DNA of 20,793 nucleotides from an uncultured Eubacteriales bacterium (GTDB lineage: Bacteria; Bacillota; Clostridia; Oscillospirales; Acutalibacteraceae): positions 12,340 to 33,132 of the forward strand of contig CAQBRY010000005.1 of NCBI GenBank assembly GCA_948762645.1, read 5' to 3'. The notes below the pieces were generated by a model. That model ran no database searches, was not told the DNA's origin, and saw nothing but the letters and a program-made list of their open reading frames with translations. Numbering within the stretch: position 1 is the first letter of the stretch; each line of letters begins with the position of its first letter. This document shows, in pieces, positions 14,056 to 20,793 of the stretch. Both the position numbers and the translations under genes were made by a program.

Positions 14056-14364
14056 CTAAAATTCGCCCTCATTACCAGATTCATATTCCGATTTTTTATT
14101 CCCGGTCTCAAATCCGGACTCAATAAGATTTACCAGACTTTCAACAGCATCTTTTTCATCTTTGCCATCAGCAATTATACGTATATTAGTTCCACCAACT
14201 ATTCCAAGAGATAAAACACCCAATAAACTTTTAGCATTTACTCTTCTTTCTTCTTTTTCAACCCAAATTGAAGATTCAAATTCATTGGCCTTCTGGATAA
14301 AAAATGTGGCCGGACGAGCGTGAAGTCCTACCTGATTTTTTACATCTACCTCTTTGTCATACAT
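14056..14364 (-). CDS. HPr family phosphocarrier protein
   Basis: The product is 102 residues. NQVGLHARPATFF contains the phosphorylatable histidine next to Ala-Arg-Pro, and AKSLLGVLSLG contains the regulatory serine used by HPr kinase. This is the complete HPr fold. A charged tail (about the last 17 residues, rich in Glu, Gly and Ser) makes it longer than the usual 85-90. HPr carries phosphate from enzyme I in the sugar phosphotransferase system and is a catabolite-control signal in Firmicutes. The ATG at 14364 follows GGAGGA at good distance. It could instead be an HPr paralogue such as Crh, but the histidine is present. Confidence 0.9.
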   Translation of the reverse strand: MYDKEVDVKNQVGLHARPATFFIQKANEFESSIWVEKEERRVNAKSLLGVLSLGIVGGTNIRIIADGKDEKDAVESLVNLIESGFETGNKKSEYESGNEGEF

Positions 14365-14448
14365 ATAAACTTCCTCCAAACAATCAGATTTTAAATTTCG
14401 ACAAATTACCATAATTTCATAGTGTATAAAGAATAATAATATTATAAT

Positions 14449-14476
14449 TTTATACTATTAATATGTGTTTAGTCAA
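14449..14476 (-). promoter_or_regulatory. Promoter for the HPr-radical SAM operon
   Basis: On the minus strand TTGACT (14471-14476) and TATAAA (14449-14454) are 16 bases apart, 85 bases before the HPr ATG. The rest of the 235-base gap to trmD is AT-rich and contains the near-palindrome at 14580-14599. Confidence 0.5.
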
Positions 14477-14579
14477 CAAAAAATCATTTTTTAGCACGTT
14501 TATCTATACTTCTTTTCAAATTATACAAATCGATTGTGCACGATGACAAAAAAATACTTGAATTTTGTATATGATTAAC

Positions 14580-14599
14580 ATTTTATGGGTACCCAAAAT
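14580..14599. repeat. Palindrome after trmD
   Basis: TGGGTACCCA is a perfect 10-base palindrome flanked by A/T arms (ATTTTA and AAAAT). It starts directly after the trmD stop and could end the ylxM-trmD transcript, but there is no T run after it. Confidence 0.4.
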
Positions 14600-15277
14600 T
14601 TACAGTAAATCTTTACGATATTTTTCAGTCTCCAAAATAGACTGTCTTTTTTTCCACTCATCTATATTTTTATGATGTCCTGAAATCAGTACGCTTGGTA
14701 CTTTCATACCCATCCATTCAAACGGACGTGTATATTGAGGATATTCAAGTTTACCATCGTAATGACTTTCTTCCTGAAAACATACGTTATCAGACAGTAC
14801 CCCAGGCACCATCCTACTGATTACGTCTATTAAAACAAGTGCAGGAAGTTCTCCTCCGGTTAATACATAATCTCCTATAGATATTTGATCATCAACTATA
14901 GAACCTATAATACGCTCATCAATACCCTCATAATGACCGCAAAGTATACAAATATTTGGATCTAAAACCAAAGACTTGGCGACTTGCTGATTAAGTCTCC
15001 TGCCCTTTGGCGACATATATATAAGTTTAGGTTTAGTTCCCCTTAACTTACATACCTCTTTAAAACAATCATATATGGGCTGTGTCTTCATAACCATTCC
15101 CTTACCGCCTCCATAAGGCTCATCATCCACTCTTTTGTGCTTGTCTTTGGCATAATCGCGTATCTGGTGCATCTTTATGTCAAGGAATCCCCTTTTCCTT
15201 GCTCTGCCAATAATGCTTGTTGATAAAACGGTCTCAAAGATTTCGGGGAAGAGGGTCATTACGTCTATATTAATCAT
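14600..15277 (-). CDS. trmD: tRNA (guanine37-N1)-methyltransferase
   Basis: The 225-residue product begins MINIDVMTLFPEIFETV and carries YGGGKGMVMKTQPIYD, the SPOUT-fold trefoil-knot sequences LCGHYEGIDERI and ISIGDYVLTGGELPALV, and the TRPFEW motif. It methylates G37 of tRNAs with SAM, which prevents +1 frameshifting. The ATG at 15277 overlaps the end of rimM by 8 bases and has AAGGA seven bases upstream; the TTG at 15280 is a less likely start. It is the last gene of the ylxM operon here. Confidence 0.96.
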   Translation of the reverse strand: MINIDVMTLFPEIFETVLSTSIIGRARKRGFLDIKMHQIRDYAKDKHKRVDDEPYGGGKGMVMKTQPIYDCFKEVCKLRGTKPKLIYMSPKGRRLNQQVAKSLVLDPNICILCGHYEGIDERIIGSIVDDQISIGDYVLTGGELPALVLIDVISRMVPGVLSDNVCFQEESHYDGKLEYPQYTRPFEWMGMKVPSVLISGHHKNIDEWKKRQSILETEKYRKDLL

Positions 15278-15779
15278 CAAAAAGTCCTTGAATAGGCCTT
15301 ATCGATATATGATTGGTTTCTAAGCTTATATCTTTAATTACGTCGTCAATGACGGGTATTAAATATTCTTTCCCCTTGTTATTTCTTATAGAATAGACGT
15401 CATTGGCTCCCGTTTTAATTACGTCCTGAACCACACCGTAATTTTCAGCCGTATCTACGTTCAGAACATTCATACCAATCAGATCTTGTATTAGATATCT
15501 GTCCTCATCCACCTCAATATCCTCGCGTTTGGCATATATAGTTTTTCCAACTAAACTTTTTGCGTAATCTTTATGAGTCATTCCTCTAATATTTACCAAA
15601 ATTATAGTTTTATACTCTCTAAAAGAAACAATATCCAGTTTTTCTTTACCCTCGTCTATAAAATAGTTACCTATCTTAAAAAAAACAGTAGGATTATCAC
15701 ACCAATGCTCTACTTTAAGTTCTCCTCTAAGACCCCTTGCACCAATTATCCTTCCAACTTCTATATACTCTTTTTTCAT
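15270..15779 (-). CDS. rimM: 16S rRNA processing protein RimM
   Basis: The 169-residue product has the RimM N-terminal beta-barrel (VGRIIGARGLRGELKVEHW) and a PRC-barrel C-terminal part (LIGMNVLN, GANDVYSIRN, YLIPVIDDVIKDI). RimM binds S19 in the 30S head and promotes maturation of 16S rRNA. AGGAG and AGGTG lie before the ATG. It overlaps trmD, as in many Firmicutes, suggesting coupled translation. Confidence 0.95.
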   Translation of the reverse strand: MKKEYIEVGRIIGARGLRGELKVEHWCDNPTVFFKIGNYFIDEGKEKLDIVSFREYKTIILVNIRGMTHKDYAKSLVGKTIYAKREDIEVDEDRYLIQDLIGMNVLNVDTAENYGVVQDVIKTGANDVYSIRNNKGKEYLIPVIDDVIKDISLETNHISIRPIQGLFDD

Positions 15780-15834
15780 ATAAACGCACCTACTCCTCTA
15801 TTAAAAAGACAACAAAATGTCGAGGCAACACGAA

Positions 15835-16098
15835 TTACTCGACACAATTTTTATTATTGTCGTTTTCCCCTATCTGAACTAAAGATTTAGTACCTTTTTT
15901 CACATCCGATGCTCTAACGATTCTACGCAAAGCTTTAGCAATTCTACCTTTTTTGCCAATAATTCTTCCAACGTCCGCCTCGTCAACGCATATTTTGTAA
16001 TTCACAGTTCCATCATCAAGCGGTTTATCTATCTTCACCTTTACGCAGTCTTTATTTGTAACAAGTCCCCTGGCAAGGAACATCAAGAGCTCTTCCAT
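15835..16098 (-). CDS. khpA: KH-domain RNA-binding protein KhpA (YlqC)
   Basis: The 87-residue product is a single KH domain with the RNA-binding GRIIGKKG loop (GxxG) in the middle and the family N-terminus (MEELLMFLARGLV). KhpA acts with KhpB (Jag/EloR) in RNA binding and cell-length control in Firmicutes. The C-terminal tail (GENDNNKNCVE) is slightly longer than usual. Its place between rpsP and rimM is the conserved one. Confidence 0.93.
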   Translation of the reverse strand: MEELLMFLARGLVTNKDCVKVKIDKPLDDGTVNYKICVDEADVGRIIGKKGRIAKALRRIVRASDVKKGTKSLVQIGENDNNKNCVE

Positions 16099-16118
16099 AA
16101 TAGTACCCTCTTATAAAT

Positions 16119-16364
16119 TTATTTAGATTCTTTTATTTTCTTGATAATATCCTTTACTCTGTCTGTAGGCTGAGCACCGTTTAGTATCCATTTATCCACT
16201 TTTTCAACGTCTATCTTAATTTCTTCAGGATTCTTTAAAGGATTATAATATCCAATTTCTTCTATAAATTTACCGTCTCTCGGGCTGCGTGCGTCCGCTA
16301 CGACTACTCTATAAAAAGGATTCTTTTTAGCACCCATTCTTTTAAGTCTTATTTTTACTGCCAT
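16119..16364 (-). CDS. rpsP: 30S ribosomal protein S16
   Basis: The 81-residue product begins MAVKIRLKRMGAKKNPFYR and continues with VVADARSPRDGKFIEEIGYYNP, the conserved S16 sequence. S16 is a primary-to-secondary assembly protein of the small subunit. AGGAG lies about 10 bases before the ATG. It sits 51 bases after ffh and 20 bases before khpA in the operon. Confidence 0.97.
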   Translation of the reverse strand: MAVKIRLKRMGAKKNPFYRVVVADARSPRDGKFIEEIGYYNPLKNPEEIKIDVEKVDKWILNGAQPTDRVKDIIKKIKESK

Positions 16365-16415
16365 ATTAAATTACACTCCTATTAAAAATTTAAATTTATT
16401 TATATATCACTTGAA

Positions 16416-17750
16416 TTATCGCATAATTCCGGGAAATCCAAAACGCGGAAACCTTTTTTTACCTTTACCGCCGAATTGTTTTGTAAATTTTTGCATTTGC
16501 TCAAACTGTCTTAAAAGCTTATTTACGTCTTCTACCTTCATACCGCTGCCCAAAGCTATTCTTTTCTTTCTGGAAGGATTTATTATACTTGGTTTTTTTC
16601 TTTCTTTTTCAGTCATGGAAAGGATGATAGCACATGTTCTGTCGAGTATTTTATCATCAATGTCTACGTCTTTTAAATGTTTATCAAGACCGGGCAGCTT
16701 TCCAAGTATTGATTTAAGAGGTCCCATTTTTCTTATCTGCTTAAACTGCTCCATTAGATCATTTAAATCAAAACTATTTTGTTCAAGCTTTTGTGCCATC
16801 TTTTCAGCTTGTTTTTTATCAAAATTTATCTTGGCATCTTCAATTAAAGTTAGTACGTCTCCCATACCAAGTATTCTTGAAGCCATTCTATCGGGATGGA
16901 AAACCTCAATATTATCAAGTTTTTCACCAACGCCTACAAATTTAATAGGTTTTCCCGTAATTGCCTTTATCGAAAGTGCTGCACCACCTCTTGCGTCTCC
17001 GTCAAGCTTTGTCATTATAATACCGGAAATATCGAGCTTTTCATCAAAGGATTTTGCAACATTTACTGCATCTTGACCAGTCATTGCATCAACTACCAGT
17101 AAAATTTCGTTTGGATTTACAGCCTCTTTAATATTTAAAAGTTCGTTCATTAATTCTTCATCGATATGAAGTCTTCCGGCTGTGTCAATTATGACAATGT
17201 CATTACCGTAATCTTTGGCATGAGAAACCGCACGCTTAGCAATCTCTACGGGGTTTAACGTTCCTTCCTGAAAAACAGATACCCCTACATTCTGACCTAA
17301 AACTTCAAGCTGTTTTATAGCAGCCGGTCTGTATATATCGCAAGCTGCAAGAAGTGGTCTATGCCCCTGACTTTTAAGCATTTTAGCAAGTTTTGCCGCA
17401 TGCGTGGTTTTACCCGCACCCTGCAGACCACACATCATTATAATGCACGGTGGTTTTGAGGGAATATTTAATTTACTGTAATTTTCCCCCATAAGGGAAG
17501 TAAGCTCTTCATTTACAATCTTAATTACCATCTGAGCCGGAGTAAGGCTTTCCATAACATTTGCTCCTACGGCTCTTTCAATAACTTTATTTGTAAACTC
17601 CTTGGCAACTTTAAAATTGACGTCCGCTTCTAAAAGAGCAAGCCTAATCTCCCTCATAGACGACTTAACATCAGATTCAGAAAGTTTTCCCTTAGACCGA
17701 AGTCTTTTAAATGCCCCGGATATCTTTTCAGACAAATTTTCAAAAGCCAA
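16416..17750 (-). CDS. ffh: Signal recognition particle protein Ffh
   Basis: The 444-residue product has the N domain helices, the NG GTPase with GLQGAGKTTHAAKLA, DTAGRLHIDEE, TKLDGDARGG and GVGEKLDNIEVFHPDR, then the M domain that binds 4.5S RNA and signal peptides. The M domain ends early in a short basic tail (KRFPRFGFPGIMR). Ffh delivers nascent membrane and secreted proteins to FtsY and SecYEG. The start is TTG at 17750 with GGGGTG six bases upstream. It follows ylxM by 16 bases. Confidence 0.97.
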   Translation of the reverse strand: MAFENLSEKISGAFKRLRSKGKLSESDVKSSMREIRLALLEADVNFKVAKEFTNKVIERAVGANVMESLTPAQMVIKIVNEELTSLMGENYSKLNIPSKPPCIIMMCGLQGAGKTTHAAKLAKMLKSQGHRPLLAACDIYRPAAIKQLEVLGQNVGVSVFQEGTLNPVEIAKRAVSHAKDYGNDIVIIDTAGRLHIDEELMNELLNIKEAVNPNEILLVVDAMTGQDAVNVAKSFDEKLDISGIIMTKLDGDARGGAALSIKAITGKPIKFVGVGEKLDNIEVFHPDRMASRILGMGDVLTLIEDAKINFDKKQAEKMAQKLEQNSFDLNDLMEQFKQIRKMGPLKSILGKLPGLDKHLKDVDIDDKILDRTCAIILSMTEKERKKPSIINPSRKKRIALGSGMKVEDVNKLLRQFEQMQKFTKQFGGKGKKRFPRFGFPGIMR

Positions 17751-17766
17751 TATATCACCCCACTTT

Positions 17767-18132
17767 CTAAATATCCATAAGAGCCTCAGATATATTTTTG
17801 ATCCTTAAAGCCTCACTTTTTATCTTTAAATCAGAATAATTTGAAGAATTTAGCTTTACTATCTTCTGTGCAGATTCTCTAATTTTATCAAGATTATCCT
17901 TTAAATAGTTAAACTTTTCTAAAAATAAAAGTTTAGACTCCAAGTCGAAAAGGTACACCTCAGATCTTTTAATTAGGTCCCATATTCCTTGTCGCGTCAT
18001 ACCTAATATATCAGATATTTCGGATAGAGATAAATCTTGATTATAATAATAGTCTAAGGCATCATAGTGGTTTTTCTTTAGAACTTTTCCATAAACATCT
18101 AAAAGCTGGGATACTTTAATTTCTTTATTCAC
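17767..18132 (-). CDS. ylxM: YlxM family helix-turn-helix protein
   Basis: The product is 121 residues when read from the GTG at 18132, which has AAAGGAAG seven bases upstream and gives the family N-terminus (QLLDVYGKVLKKNHYDALDYYYNQD). An ATG 26 codons further upstream is in frame but makes the protein unusually long and overlaps the -35 box. The sigma-70 region-4-like helix-turn-helix is LSLSEISDILGMTRQGIWDLIKR. YlxM modulates the signal recognition particle in some Firmicutes. It heads the operon with ffh. Confidence 0.9.
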   Translation of the reverse strand: MNKEIKVSQLLDVYGKVLKKNHYDALDYYYNQDLSLSEISDILGMTRQGIWDLIKRSEVYLFDLESKLLFLEKFNYLKDNLDKIRESAQKIVKLNSSNYSDLKIKSEALRIKNISEALMDI

Positions 18133-18181
18133 GTAAATTCTTCCTTTTGAATGTAAAGAAATTTTCTTTACACCTTTTAAA

Positions 18182-18210
18182 AGTTTAAAGTATGGGTAAG
18201 AATTTGTCAA
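18182..18210 (-). promoter_or_regulatory. Promoter for the ylxM-trmD operon
   Basis: On the minus strand TTGACA (18205-18210) and TAAACT (18182-18187) are 17 bases apart, about 50 bases before the ylxM GTG. The -10 box deviates from consensus. Confidence 0.5.
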
Positions 18211-18241
18211 TATCTAAAAGTAAAATTTTCAGTTTTAGACA

Positions 18242-18270
18242 TTGACTAAAAATATCGATTTATATATAAT
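18242..18270 (+). promoter_or_regulatory. Strong sigma-A promoter
   Basis: TTGACT (18242-18247) and a perfect TATAAT (18265-18270) are 17 bases apart, 32 bases before the ATG at 18303. It is divergent from the ylxM promoter. Confidence 0.75.
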
Positions 18271-18302
18271 ATTTTTATAAATTATTTACAGGAGGTATAA
18301 AT

Positions 18303-18635
18303 ATGGCAATAACAGAAGAAGCAGTTTATAACCTTGCAAAAAAAATGCCTGCACCAATTGGTAATATAAAAATAAATGCATGGGAAATTTTAAAGCCAGA
18401 ACTTAAAAAAGCGATAGCTGAAATTAAAAATAACAATATATTATATCCTGAAACTAAAGAGAGACTTATTGGTAACATATATGCTTACTTTGTTCATTGG
18501 TTTGAGGTTGTAACAGGAGGAGGGGTATCAGGCTGCTTTAAACCACAAAATATTGCTGAAAGTCTTATGAAAGAAAATTTTAACAGAAGATGTGAAAATT
18601 ACTTTAAAGAAGTAGAAAACAACTTAAAAAAATAA
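18303..18635 (+). CDS. Uncharacterised small helical protein
   Basis: The product is 110 residues without signal peptide or membrane segment. I recognise no family. The N-terminal part (ITEEAVYNLAKKM) and the middle (WEILKPELKKAIAEIKNN) look helical; an aromatic stretch (NIYAYFVHWFEVV, about 58-70) is followed by a glycine-rich turn (TGGGVSGCF). A textbook AGGAGG precedes the ATG and a near-consensus promoter lies upstream, so strong expression is likely. It is the first of three unrecognised genes between the ylxM operon and the sipL-like gene. Confidence 0.65.
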   Translation: MAITEEAVYNLAKKMPAPIGNIKINAWEILKPELKKAIAEIKNNNILYPETKERLIGNIYAYFVHWFEVVTGGGVSGCFKPQNIAESLMKENFNRRCENYFKEVENNLKK

Positions 18636-18739
18636 ATAATTAAAAATTATTAAATACAGCCTTGCTTAATTATAAAATAAAAAATAGTAATTATAATAAA
18701 AAATTTTTACCAAATTATATGCAAAAGGAATGATTTACT

Positions 18740-19354
18740 GTGGCAAATAAATCTTACACCGAAAATAAAACGAAATTAATTAATCTTACAAAAAACGCTT
18801 CATTTAAAATTAATCCTATATACTTCGATATTTCAGGTAAAATAAATGGTCTTTTTTCAAAATTAAAAAGCACATACGGTGAAGAAGCCATACTTATACC
18901 TATATATGACGCCTTAAAAGGTTATCCCGTCATCAACATTTATGTATGGCGAGACGAGGTTAAAAAGGAGTTAGAAAAAAATTTAAAAATTGTAATTACC
19001 AACACTTTGATACCCAAAGCTACGCAAGGATTGCAACAAGCCATTAGTGACGACAAAATAAAACGTAAAGAGGACGAGGAGGCTGAACGCAAACGCAAAG
19101 AAGAACATTTTGAAAAAACAAAACTCACCATATTGAAAAAACTTGGCTATGTAGAAGGTAAAAGAGGAAGTCAGGACAGTTCACCTGATATAGAAAAATG
19201 GATGATAACCAATGCCAGTGATGGTTTAAGTAAAACTGTCAGAGGATTTTGGATTAATGATATTCAAAAAATTAATAATATGGGAGCATTAAATAATTTT
19301 TTAAGACAAAACCGTCTTGTTTTCAAAGACGATCATCTTTTACGTGGAAGGTAA
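18740..19354 (+). CDS. Uncharacterised protein with charged coiled segment
   Basis: The 204-residue product starts at GTG 18740 with AAAGGAA upstream. Residues 1-95 look like a mixed alpha/beta domain (AILIPIYDALKGYPVINIYVW); residues about 100-135 are a highly charged helix (KIKRKEDEEAERKRKEEHFEKTK); the last 60 residues (WMITNASDGLSKTVRGFW, then ALNNFLRQNRLVF) form a C-terminal part without a recognised domain. No signal peptide is seen. A very strong terminator follows, so this gene ends its transcript. No family is recognised and no function is assigned. Confidence 0.65.
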   Translation: MANKSYTENKTKLINLTKNASFKINPIYFDISGKINGLFSKLKSTYGEEAILIPIYDALKGYPVINIYVWRDEVKKELEKNLKIVITNTLIPKATQGLQQAISDDKIKRKEDEEAERKRKEEHFEKTKLTILKKLGYVEGKRGSQDSSPDIEKWMITNASDGLSKTVRGFWINDIQKINNMGALNNFLRQNRLVFKDDHLLRGR

Positions 19355-19375
19355 TAATATAAAATAGTTTTTAAT

Positions 19376-19407
19376 AAAAAATCGATGAATTTTTTCATCG
19401 ATTTTTT
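19376..19407 (+). terminator. Strong intrinsic terminator
   Basis: AAAAAATCGATGAA (19376-19389) and TTCATCGATTTTTT (19394-19407) form a perfect 14-base stem with a TTTT loop, with the terminal T run inside the right arm. Confidence 0.9.
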
Positions 19408-19492
19408 ATGTACGTATATTTATGGAAGTCAAAAGGCAAAATCAGCTTCATTATAAAACATTGTATATAGTGCATAAATTTATTATAAACTA

Positions 19493-19520
19493 TTGACATT
19501 ATATATAATTATATTATTAA
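19493..19520 (+). promoter_or_regulatory. Probable promoter of the frameshifted gene
   Basis: TTGACA (19493-19498) is a perfect -35 box. The best -10 at a permitted distance is TATTAA (19515-19520, spacing 16), which is weak; other TATAAT-like sequences here are at poor distances. Confidence 0.4.
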
Positions 19521-19545
19521 TTATTTATAGAAAGGGTTTTATATT

Positions 19546-19991
19546 GTGTCAGAAAATGAAAATGTTGTTTCACCTCCCCACCTCCTCCGCTATCAAAAAA
19601 TGCTACTCCACAAGATAAAACCGATTATAAAAAAGCATTGCAACAACTTAAAAACGCCAAAAAAGCAATAGATATAGCACGTGGAAAAACAAATGAAGCA
19701 ATAGAATCTAAAAAAGCAGAAATAAAAAATCTGCATTCTGCAATGTCTCTTAATTCTATTCTTAAAAATAATACCTCCGATTACAAAAAATCAAATCTTC
19801 AACAAAAATATGCAGCATTAAATAGTATATTTAATGTTTTTGAACAATCAACTATTGCCAGAGATTGTGCAAATGCAATTAAAAAGGCCTCTCAGAGTAC
19901 GGGAACTAAAATCCCAGGAGTTCCAGCCGAGGCAGTTATAGCACCTGTTGCCGACTTACAAGCAGCATTTGCTAAATTTGGGAAAAAATAA
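19546..19991 (+). pseudogene. Proline-rich small protein gene with a -1 frameshift
   Basis: A GTG at 19546 with AAAGGG nine bases upstream opens a frame (SENENVVSPP) that stops at 19671. A second frame, open from 19560 to the stop at 19991, contains no ATG, GTG or TTG before 19638 and no ribosome binding site there. Joining them at the oligo-C tract (CCTCCCC, 19573-19579) by re-reading one base gives one protein of about 148 residues: an acidic start, six consecutive prolines, SKNATPQDKTDYKK, and a helical Ala/Lys/Gln-rich body ending FAKFGKK. The layout fits either a recent one-base deletion or frameshifted translation. No family is recognised. A strong terminator follows. Confidence 0.65.
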
Positions 19992-20004
19992 ATTTTTAAA
20001 AACT

Positions 20005-20040
20005 AAAAGCTATATGATTAAAAAATATCATGTAGCTTTT
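20005..20040 (+). terminator. Intrinsic terminator
   Basis: AAAAGCTATATGAT (20005-20018) pairs with ATCATGTAGCTTTT (20027-20040) with one T-G wobble, followed by TATTTTTT. Confidence 0.85.
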
Positions 20041-20153
20041 TATTTTTTAACCTTTACCAATTTTTTATTATCATATTATTTTTTAATAAGTAATAAATAT
20101 GAAAGCAGGAGAATAAAAATTAATACACTTGTAAATAAAGGGAGAGGTTAAAA

Positions 20154-20793
20154 ATGAATTACGACGTAGGGAAAAATACAGTCTCTGTAAACCACATAAT
20201 TTTTGATGGCTGTCAGGAATCGCCAATTGATGTAGAGTTTAGTCTTCCGGATTACTGCCCGGACATACAAAGAATACTTAAATGTCACGTATCTCCTCAA
20301 ATAGAATCAAGGAGCATCTCCGGCGACAGACTCAACATCGAAGGAACCATAAACATACACCTAATCTATCTGGACCCCGATAAAATGCAAATCAGATGCT
20401 GCGAAAACTCAAGTTCTTTTTCAAGCTCAATAGATATTAAGTCAAATCCCGAAAACGCTTTTCCAACAACTTCAATTAAGCTCGGATATTTAAACTGTAG
20501 AGCAACCAGTCCGAGAAAAATAGACATCCACGGAGCATTTTCAATCTGTGCCAAAATTTACGACAAGGAGGAAATGCAAATACCATCGCGTATAAGCGGA
20601 GATGATATACAGCAAAAAATATTAAATATTCCCGCAAGCGATCTTGTAGGCATAGGTCAACAACAATTTTCTATTAATGAAGTACTGGATTTGGGTCAGG
20701 GTAATTTTACGCCTGAAAAAATAATAAGGTCAAGTGCAAACTTTAATTTAGAAGACTACAAATACGTCTCCGGAAAAATAGCTGTTAAAGGAG
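20154..20793 (+). CDS. sipL: SipL-like SPOCS-domain (DUF3794) spore protein, N-terminal part
   Basis: The frame is open from ATG 20154 to the window end, giving 213 residues of a longer protein. AAAGGGAGAGG (20137-20147) precedes the start. FSLPDYCPDIQRILKCHVSP and the following beta-rich stretch (LNIEGTINIHLIYLDPDKM) are the typical start of DUF3794/SPOCS domains. A second similar unit seems to begin near residue 180 (VLDLGQGNFTPEKIIRSSANF). In Clostridioides difficile, SipL carries this domain with a C-terminal LysM domain, binds SpoIVA and is needed for coat assembly. The LysM part would lie beyond the window. The gene symbol is by family; a different SPOCS protein is possible. Confidence 0.75.
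   Translation, partial: MNYDVGKNTVSVNHIIFDGCQESPIDVEFSLPDYCPDIQRILKCHVSPQIESRSISGDRLNIEGTINIHLIYLDPDKMQIRCCENSSSFSSSIDIKSNPENAFPTTSIKLGYLNCRATSPRKIDIHGAFSICAKIYDKEEMQIPSRISGDDIQQKILNIPASDLVGIGQQQFSINEVLDLGQGNFTPEKIIRSSANFNLEDYKYVSGKIAVKG

Noticed and set aside
14037..14123. Upstream extension of the radical SAM gene by 29 codons
   Set aside because: The extension lies within the HPr coding region and its alternative starts lack ribosome binding sites; the ATG at 14036 is preferred.
13963..14214. Plus-strand frame opposite the HPr/radical SAM junction
   Set aside because: The minus-strand genes are clear family members; this frame has no start signals and no recognisable product.
16411..17076. 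221-codon plus-strand open frame opposite ffh
   Set aside because: It is antisense to a complete, conserved ffh gene, with a Ser/Phe/Leu-rich translation typical of a shadow frame and no ribosome binding site.
18133..18210. Upstream extension of ylxM by 26 codons to an ATG
   Set aside because: The GTG at 18132 has a good ribosome binding site and gives the usual YlxM N-terminus and length; the upstream ATG overlaps the promoter -35 box.
19408..19475. 20-codon frame starting MYVYLWKSK after the terminator
   Set aside because: It has no ribosome binding site and lies between a terminator and the next promoter.
19948..20151. Open frame of 67 codons overlapping the end of the frameshifted gene
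   Set aside because: It runs through a strong terminator hairpin, has no ribosome binding site and translates AT-rich intergenic sequence; it is a by-chance frame.
1..20793. tRNA, rRNA, CRISPR array, insertion sequence or prophage genes
   Set aside because: I saw no cloverleaf or rRNA-like sequence, no regularly spaced direct repeats of CRISPR type, and no transposase, integrase or phage structural protein.

Overview
The window is AT-rich, carries short Shine-Dalgarno sites (GGAGG-like) and Firmicutes-type gene clusters, and contains the sporulation sigma factor gene sigG and a SipL-like SPOCS-domain gene. Together these point to a low-GC, endospore-lineage Clostridia member (Oscillospirales-like is my best guess). 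Several genes suggest close contact with a eukaryotic host: a secreted protein with the fold signature of a Rab-type small GTPase, a GT11 fucosyltransferase with an N-terminal membrane segment, and several small lineage-specific proteins. A protist or animal gut symbiont would fit, but the host link is inference.

Layout. 1-660: end of an F420-0:gamma-glutamyl ligase-like gene. 875-1465: the secreted pseudo-Rab protein, an isolated gene with its own promoter. 1610-8684 (+): housekeeping genes yceD/DUF177-rpmF, der, plsY, a histidine phosphatase, the GT11 transferase, queH and typA, closed by a strong bidirectional terminator. 8717-9829 (-): two unrecognised genes (208 aa soluble, 84 aa membrane). 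10018-11202 (-): alr, divergent from sigG (11405-12172, +). 12253-13273 (+): two short membrane-anchored coiled-coil proteins with a similar N-terminal module, each with a palindrome at its promoter. 13317-14364 (-): an HPr-like gene followed by a radical SAM gene. 14600-18132 (-): the conserved ylxM-ffh-rpsP-khpA-rimM-trmD operon without rplS at its end. 18303-19991 (+): three unrecognised small genes, the last broken by a -1 frameshift in a proline-rich stretch. 20154-end: start of a sipL-like gene.

How it fits together. The conserved genes cover ribosome assembly and translation (Der, L32, S16, RimM, TrmD, KhpA, TypA, QueH), protein targeting (Ffh, YlxM), phospholipid synthesis (PlsY), cell wall precursor supply (Alr) and sporulation (SigG, SipL). 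Accessory genes sit as single transcription units between these blocks, several with a clear promoter or hairpin terminator. Candidate host-interaction functions are concentrated there. The most notable item is the exported small-GTPase-like protein, in which most of the canonical nucleotide-binding residues are replaced.
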